DNA of 25,094 bases from JBKPCD01 sp046727175 (GTDB taxonomy: Bacteria > Acidobacteriota > Vicinamibacteria > Vicinamibacterales > 2-12-FULL-66-21): positions 1 to 25,094 of the forward strand of contig JBKPCD010000154.1 in assembly GCA_046727175.1 (NCBI GenBank), written 5' to 3'. Below are positions 21,122 to 25,094 of the stretch, one piece after another. Under the pieces are notes generated by a model. That model worked only from the letters and a program-made list of their open reading frames with translations. It made no database searches and was not told the DNA's origin. Position numbers and translations under genes: made by a program. Each line of letters starts with the position of its first letter. The stretch's first letter is position 1.

Positions 21122-21146
21122 GCAGGATGCTGAAAACGCATCCTGC
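21122..21146 (+). terminator. Hairpin after the TerB-like gene
   Basis: A perfect 9-bp stem GCAGGATGC (21122-21130) with GCATCCTGC (21138-21146) and loop TGAAAAC starts 5 bases past the stop codon. No T-tract follows. It lies between the TerB-like and ThuA genes and likely limits read-through. Confidence 0.55.
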
Positions 21147-21166
21147 CGTCCGGCTCGGGACTGTCG

Positions 21167-21961
21167 ATGGCACGTCGCAGAGGCATCGGCTCAGCGCTGG
21201 CGAATCCGACGTCGGCAGCGGTGCTCTTCGGGGTCATCGCGTGTGGGAGCTCCTCGAACCCGGGGAGCCCGACTCCGTCCGCGCCGCCCGCTCGACTCAT
21301 GGTGGTGACTCACACGACGGGATTTCGTCACAGCTCGATCCCGGTTGCCGAAACGACCGTTCGAACGCTGGGATCTGTGAGTGGCCTGTTCGAAGTTGAA
21401 TTCTGCCGCACAGCCGGCGACGTCGTGTCGCTCATCACCCCTGCCCATCTCGCGAGCGTGGACGCCGTGTTCTTCGCCAACACGACCGGCGACCTTGGCA
21501 TTCCCGACCTTCGTGCGTTCGTGGACTGGGTTGCTGCGGGGCACGCCTTCCTCGGCACGCACAGCGCCTCCGATACGTATCACGACGCTCCGGAGTACCT
21601 GGCGTTGCTCGGCGGAGAGTTTCTCACGCACGGCAACATCGCCGAGGCGGACGTCAAGGTCGACGATCCGTCACACGCGTCGGTCGCGCATCTCGCGCCG
21701 CGGTTTCGAATCACCGACGAACTCTATCGGTTCACGCGAGTGAGCCGCGACGACGTGCACGTCCTGCTCTCGATGGATCGAAATCCGGATGACGGATTGC
21801 CTGGGGCGGGATTGCCGGCGGACCTGCCGCTGGCCTGGTACCGAACTCCGGGCAACGGCCGCGTGTTCTACACCGCGCTTGGACATCGCGAAGAGGTCTG
21901 GCAGGACACGCGCTTTCAGCGGCACCTGCTGGAAGCGATTCGCTGGGCACTCCGGCGTTGA
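21167..21961 (+). CDS. ThuA-domain lipoprotein
   Basis: 264 residues. The N-terminus has a lipobox ('LFGVIACGSSSNPGS'), so it is probably lipid-anchored outside the cytoplasm. The ThuA-like domain (~43-262) shows the class I glutamine-amidotransferase-like fold: 'LMVVTHTTGFRHSSIPVAE', 'VDAVFFANTTGDLGIPDL', 'AGHAFLGTHSASDTYHDAPE', 'PLAWYRTPGNGRVFYTALGH', 'RFQRHLLEAIRWAL'. ThuA proteins are tied to sugar use (first seen with trehalose) and are common in glycan-degrading bacteria, though the reaction is not settled. Neighbouring fragments of GH95 and sugar-related families fit that lifestyle only loosely. Confidence 0.92.
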   Translation: MARRRGIGSALANPTSAAVLFGVIACGSSSNPGSPTPSAPPARLMVVTHTTGFRHSSIPVAETTVRTLGSVSGLFEVEFCRTAGDVVSLITPAHLASVDAVFFANTTGDLGIPDLRAFVDWVAAGHAFLGTHSASDTYHDAPEYLALLGGEFLTHGNIAEADVKVDDPSHASVAHLAPRFRITDELYRFTRVSRDDVHVLLSMDRNPDDGLPGAGLPADLPLAWYRTPGNGRVFYTALGHREEVWQDTRFQRHLLEAIRWALRR

Positions 21962-22082
21962 GCGAATCGCACCGCCCGGAGGATATTTCACGTTCCAGAT
22001 CTTGATAATGTGTTCGCGGTTTCCGAGATTCGAGCCGCCCGATGACGATCTGCGACGTCTAGACCCGAAAGCTCATCGTCGC

Positions 22083-24266
22083 ATGAGAGCACGGCTTCTT
22101 ACATTCGTCGTAACGACCGTGTTGATGCTCGATGCGACCGCATACCCGCAGCCATCGCAACAAAGTGCCTCGATATCCGGACTCATCGTTGGACAAGTGA
22201 TAGACGCGCTGACGGGCAAGCCGATTCGCGGCGCGATCGTGAGCATCAGTGGAGGTCCCGTTTCATCGAGTCCGCGCAGCCCTCAACCGCCTCCCGTCCC
22301 GCAGCCGTGAATCTTCACCGGAGCTGACGGGTACTTCGTGTTCCGCAACCTCCCGAAGGGCAGCTTCAGCGTCTCGGCAACGAAGTCGGGCTATCTGGAT
22401 GGCTCCTACGGCAGCAGGCGTCCTGCCGGCCGTCGCAGCCAATCGCGCTGGGTGACGGTGAACGCGTGGGTGGCGCGGTAGTCCGGATGTGGAAGGAGGC
22501 CGCAATCACGGGCACCGTGGTCGATGAAGAAGGAGAACCGCTCGTCGGCATCCAGATTCGAGCACTGCGCCGCACGACGACGGGAGGACGACGGCGGTTT
22601 GTGCCGACGTTTACTGCGAAGACTGACGATCGCGGAGTGTATCGCCTCGCCCGTCTGATCCCGTGCGAGTACCTCGTTGCAGCGTCCGCACGTCAGGTCG
22701 CGTTACCGGTCGCCGTCACGCAGTTTCGGCACGGCCCGCGCGCGATCGCCGACGCTGAGATCTCGCATCGCAAGGCTCTGCCGGATCGATTCGAGTCGGC
22801 GATCTCGAGTACATGCTGGGCAGCGGCGTGCCGACTCCTCCGCCGCTCGCCGACGAGCACTGGTTCGTGTATCCGCCGACGTCCCACCCGTCGGCTACAA
22901 CCGCGGCACAGGCGTTGACGATCCTCGTCGGTGCGGGCGAAGAGCGGCGCGCCGTCAATCTGGAGCTTCATCCCGTTCCCACCGTGCGCGCCTCAGACAT
23001 CGTCATCGGCCCGGACGGTCCTGCCGACGGCATCCTGGTCCAACTGATTCCGAACGGCGCCGCGGACGTCGGGTTGGATCAGGATGCGCCGACAACCGGT
23101 ACAGATGGGAACGGCGCGTTCACCTTTCCATCGGTACCCGCCGGGCTGTACTCGCTACGCGCGGCAATGGCGTCACCTCGCGAGGCCGGAACAGGCGCAC
23201 CCATCGAGCGGCCGCTCTGGTCGAACGTTCCAGTCGGGGTGGGCCAGAACGACATCGACGATTTCGTGATCGTTCTACAAGCCGGAATCCGGATCAGCGG
23301 GCGTCTGGAGTTCGAAGGCATCGGACCGAAGCCTCCGACAGGACTCCAGCAGGTTCCGTTGGTGATCGAACCGGACGACAGCACACCGGTGATTCCGATT
23401 CCAAAGCCTCCGGCCCGTGTCGAGAGTAGTGGCCAATTCACGACGGCTCCTCTTGCCGGTGGGCGGTATTTCGTGCGCGTCGCCGGGTCGCCTGTCGGCT
23501 GGATGTTCAAAGCTGCCATGTATGACGGCCGTGATGTGTCGGAAACTCCCCTGGAACTGGAGGCCGGCGACGTCAGCGGCCTGCCCCCCCGGCGTTACAC
23601 CCTGACGGCGGCGAAGGACGGCTACGTCACGGCGAACTACGGCTCGAAACGTCCAGGACGCGCGGGCCGCACGATCGCGCTGCTCGATAGAGACCCGCAC
23701 GGTTACGCTTCGCATCACGCGCGGCAGCGTTATCAGCGGCACGATTACCAGCGATCTTCAGGTCCTCTCCGCGGCGGAGATACGGCGGGCGCTCGCAGAG
23801 GTGCGAGAGCCCGGTCCACAAGCACGCCCGGGACCACCGACGAAAGGACCAGCTCCGATCGTTTCGACCGAACTACGCCAGAATGTCACGCTCGCCCCGG
23901 TTTTCTATCCGGGGACAGCCGACATCTCGCGGGCGATGATCGTCACGGTTGGTCCTGCCGAAGAGCGCACGGGGATCGACTTCGATCTCCAAATCGTCAA
24001 CGCAGCAAATGTGTCAGGAGTCCTCTCCTTTGCGGGCCGGACGCCGCCTTCGATCACGCTCATTCGACGCCATACGGTAACGACGGATGACATCGTGACT
24101 GGGAGGCGACGGATCTGGACGGGAGCTTTGCGTTCCGTGATGCCGGGCAAAAACACGTTGATAGCGCGCGCCAACCCGCAGATGCGGGTACAGGAATACG
24201 CATCGACGGACATCGTCCGTGCACCGAGACGACATCACCGGGATTGGACGAACGAAAGACGGTTGA
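22083..24266 (+). pseudogene. Carboxypeptidase-regulatory-like (Ig-like beta-sandwich) secreted protein, multiply frameshifted and apparently deleted
   Basis: From ATG 22083 a signal peptide ('LLTFVVTTVLMLDATAYPQ') leads into a typical first sandwich domain ('GLIVGQVIDALTGKPIRGAI'). TGA at 22308-22310 interrupts it, but the frame resumes 'GADGYFVFRNLPKGSFSV'. A shift near 22430-22445 moves to 'MWKEAAITGTVVDEEGEPL', another near 22770-22790 to 'GDLEYMLGSGVPTPPP' and the long piece to ~23690, one near 23690-23700 to 'VTLRITRGSVISGTITSD', and one near 24150 ('LDGSFAFRD' to 'VMPGKNTLIARA'). At least five lesions. At 'GDVSGLPPRRYTLTA' and 'SDLQVLSAAEIRRA' the text jumps from one family block to a distant one, suggesting in-frame internal deletions. 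Not a functional gene as read. Confidence 0.8.
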
Positions 24267-24297
24267 CGTGCCAGCTCGACCGGACTAGCCTCAGGCC

Positions 24298-25094
24298 ATG
24301 AAACTCGATCGTCTTGGCGGCTTCCTCGCTGCGGGCATGGCCTGCCTGTTCGCCTCTCTCCTCGTGCGCGACACGGTGCGCGGCGCGCCGCGCTCGGATG
24401 ACGGCCAGGCGCCGCGGGCGGCCGATGGCGTGACAGCAAAGGCCGTCGCCGCCGCAAACGCGTTCCTGGCAACGCTCGACCAGAATCAGCGCGCGAAAGC
24501 GCGACTCGATCTCACCGAAAAATCCCGGGCGAACTGGTCCAACCTGCCGACCGGCACGACCTTCCAATCCGGTGCGACGGAGCGAAACGGCCTGAAGCTC
24601 GGCGACATGACGCCGCCGCAACAGGAAGCGGCGCTGGCGCTCGTTGCGGCACCCCTGAGCCGCACCGGGTATCAGAAGGTCATGAACATCGTGAACGCCG
24701 ATCAGGTCCTCGAAGAGAAGACCACCCGCCCGGAAGCGAGCCGCGTCAGGTTCGGACGCGCGGAGTACTATGTCGGGATTCTCGGCACGCCGTCGGAGTC
24801 GGCGCCGTGGATGATTCAGTTCGGCGGCCATCATCTCGCGATCAACGTGACAGTTGCCGGTGCGAACAACACGCTGACGCCGAGCCACACCGGCACGCAA
24901 CCGGCCACATTCACGTTGAACGGCCAGACAATTCGGCCGCTCGGGAACGAAAACGACAAGGCGTTTACGCTCATCAACGCACTTGACGCGCCACTGCAGA
25001 AACAGGCGCTGCTCGGGTATCAAGTGAAGGACACGGTCGCCGGACCCGGCCTCGACGGCAGGGTCATCCAGCCGGAGGGCGTGCGTGCCTCGGG
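24298..25094 (+). CDS. DUF3500 family protein, 3' end outside the window
   Basis: 265 complete codons from ATG 24298 to the window edge. The N-terminus has a short hydrophobic leader ('LGGFLAAGMACLFASLLV'), so it is probably exported. The body matches DUF3500: 'KSRANWSNLPTG', 'YYVGILGTPSESAPWMIQ', 'FGGHHLAINVTVAG', 'LTPSHTGTQPATFTLNG' and 'LGNENDKAFTLINALD'. The paired His in 'GGHH' hint at a metal site, but no activity is known to me. It follows the broken carboxypeptidase-regulatory-like gene by 31 bp. No strong RBS is visible. Confidence 0.88.
   Translation, partial: MKLDRLGGFLAAGMACLFASLLVRDTVRGAPRSDDGQAPRAADGVTAKAVAAANAFLATLDQNQRAKARLDLTEKSRANWSNLPTGTTFQSGATERNGLKLGDMTPPQQEAALALVAAPLSRTGYQKVMNIVNADQVLEEKTTRPEASRVRFGRAEYYVGILGTPSESAPWMIQFGGHHLAINVTVAGANNTLTPSHTGTQPATFTLNGQTIRPLGNENDKAFTLINALDAPLQKQALLGYQVKDTVAGPGLDGRVIQPEGVRAS

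Noticed and set aside
24235..25023. Minus-strand ORF of 262 codons at the right end
   Set aside because: It is antisense to the DUF3500 gene, whose plus-strand frame has a leader and several family motifs but runs off the window.
1..25094. tRNA or rRNA genes
   Set aside because: I found no cloverleaf-like or rRNA-like stretch by eye; a covariance search would be needed to exclude a tRNA fully.

Overview
The window is GC-rich, densely coded bacterial chromosome. Gene content suggests Acidobacteriota, most likely a Vicinamibacteria-type lineage: a GH95 remnant, large carboxypeptidase-regulatory-like proteins, a ThuA lipoprotein, a VIT/VWA protein beside a MerR regulator, DUF3500, and many intergenic GC-rich palindromes. 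The taxon is inferred from gene families and repeats, not from a marker gene. I saw no tRNA, rRNA, CRISPR array or insertion sequence.

Layout. 1-1485: a GH95 glycosidase remnant missing its catalytic middle, then an M24-fold protein that has lost most metal ligands. 1487-1709: three inverted repeats. 1725-3171: a receiver-like protein and a coiled-coil protein on minus, then a secreted small protein and a small ORF broken by TAG on plus. 3172-5241: RRM RNA-binding protein and M48 metalloprotease on minus. 5408-7048: a RpoD-type sigma factor. 7064-8963: a palindrome pair, then a zinc alcohol dehydrogenase and a TPR protein on minus. 9169-9787: Uma2-family nuclease with a one-base frameshift.

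9827-13315 is the most interesting block: a tightly coupled minus-strand operon of a coiled-coil protein, a membrane protein with a cytosolic longin/roadblock-like region, one TM and an OmpA-like domain, a Rab-like small GTPase with all G motifs, and a PAS-like sensor protein. I read it as a possible GTPase module linking the cell wall to cytoplasmic signalling. Function and domain links are inferred.

13316-18355: a 447-bp spacer with a 24-bp repeat pair, a small hypothetical gene, the VIT/VWA protein with its MerR regulator (whose promoter appears leaderless and holds a dyad in the spacer), a VapBC-type toxin-antitoxin pair preceded by four heptad repeats, and a cupredoxin lipoprotein. 18561-21961: ATP-dependent DNA ligase, an inverted and tandem 31-bp repeat region, a TerB-like protein and a ThuA lipoprotein. 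22083-24266: a badly broken carboxypeptidase-regulatory-like gene that also looks internally deleted. 24298-end: the start of a DUF3500 protein.

Several genes carry single lesions or in-frame deletions (GH95, the small TAG ORF, Uma2, the 22-24 kb gene). These may be true decay or errors in the assembly, and read-level checking would separate the two.
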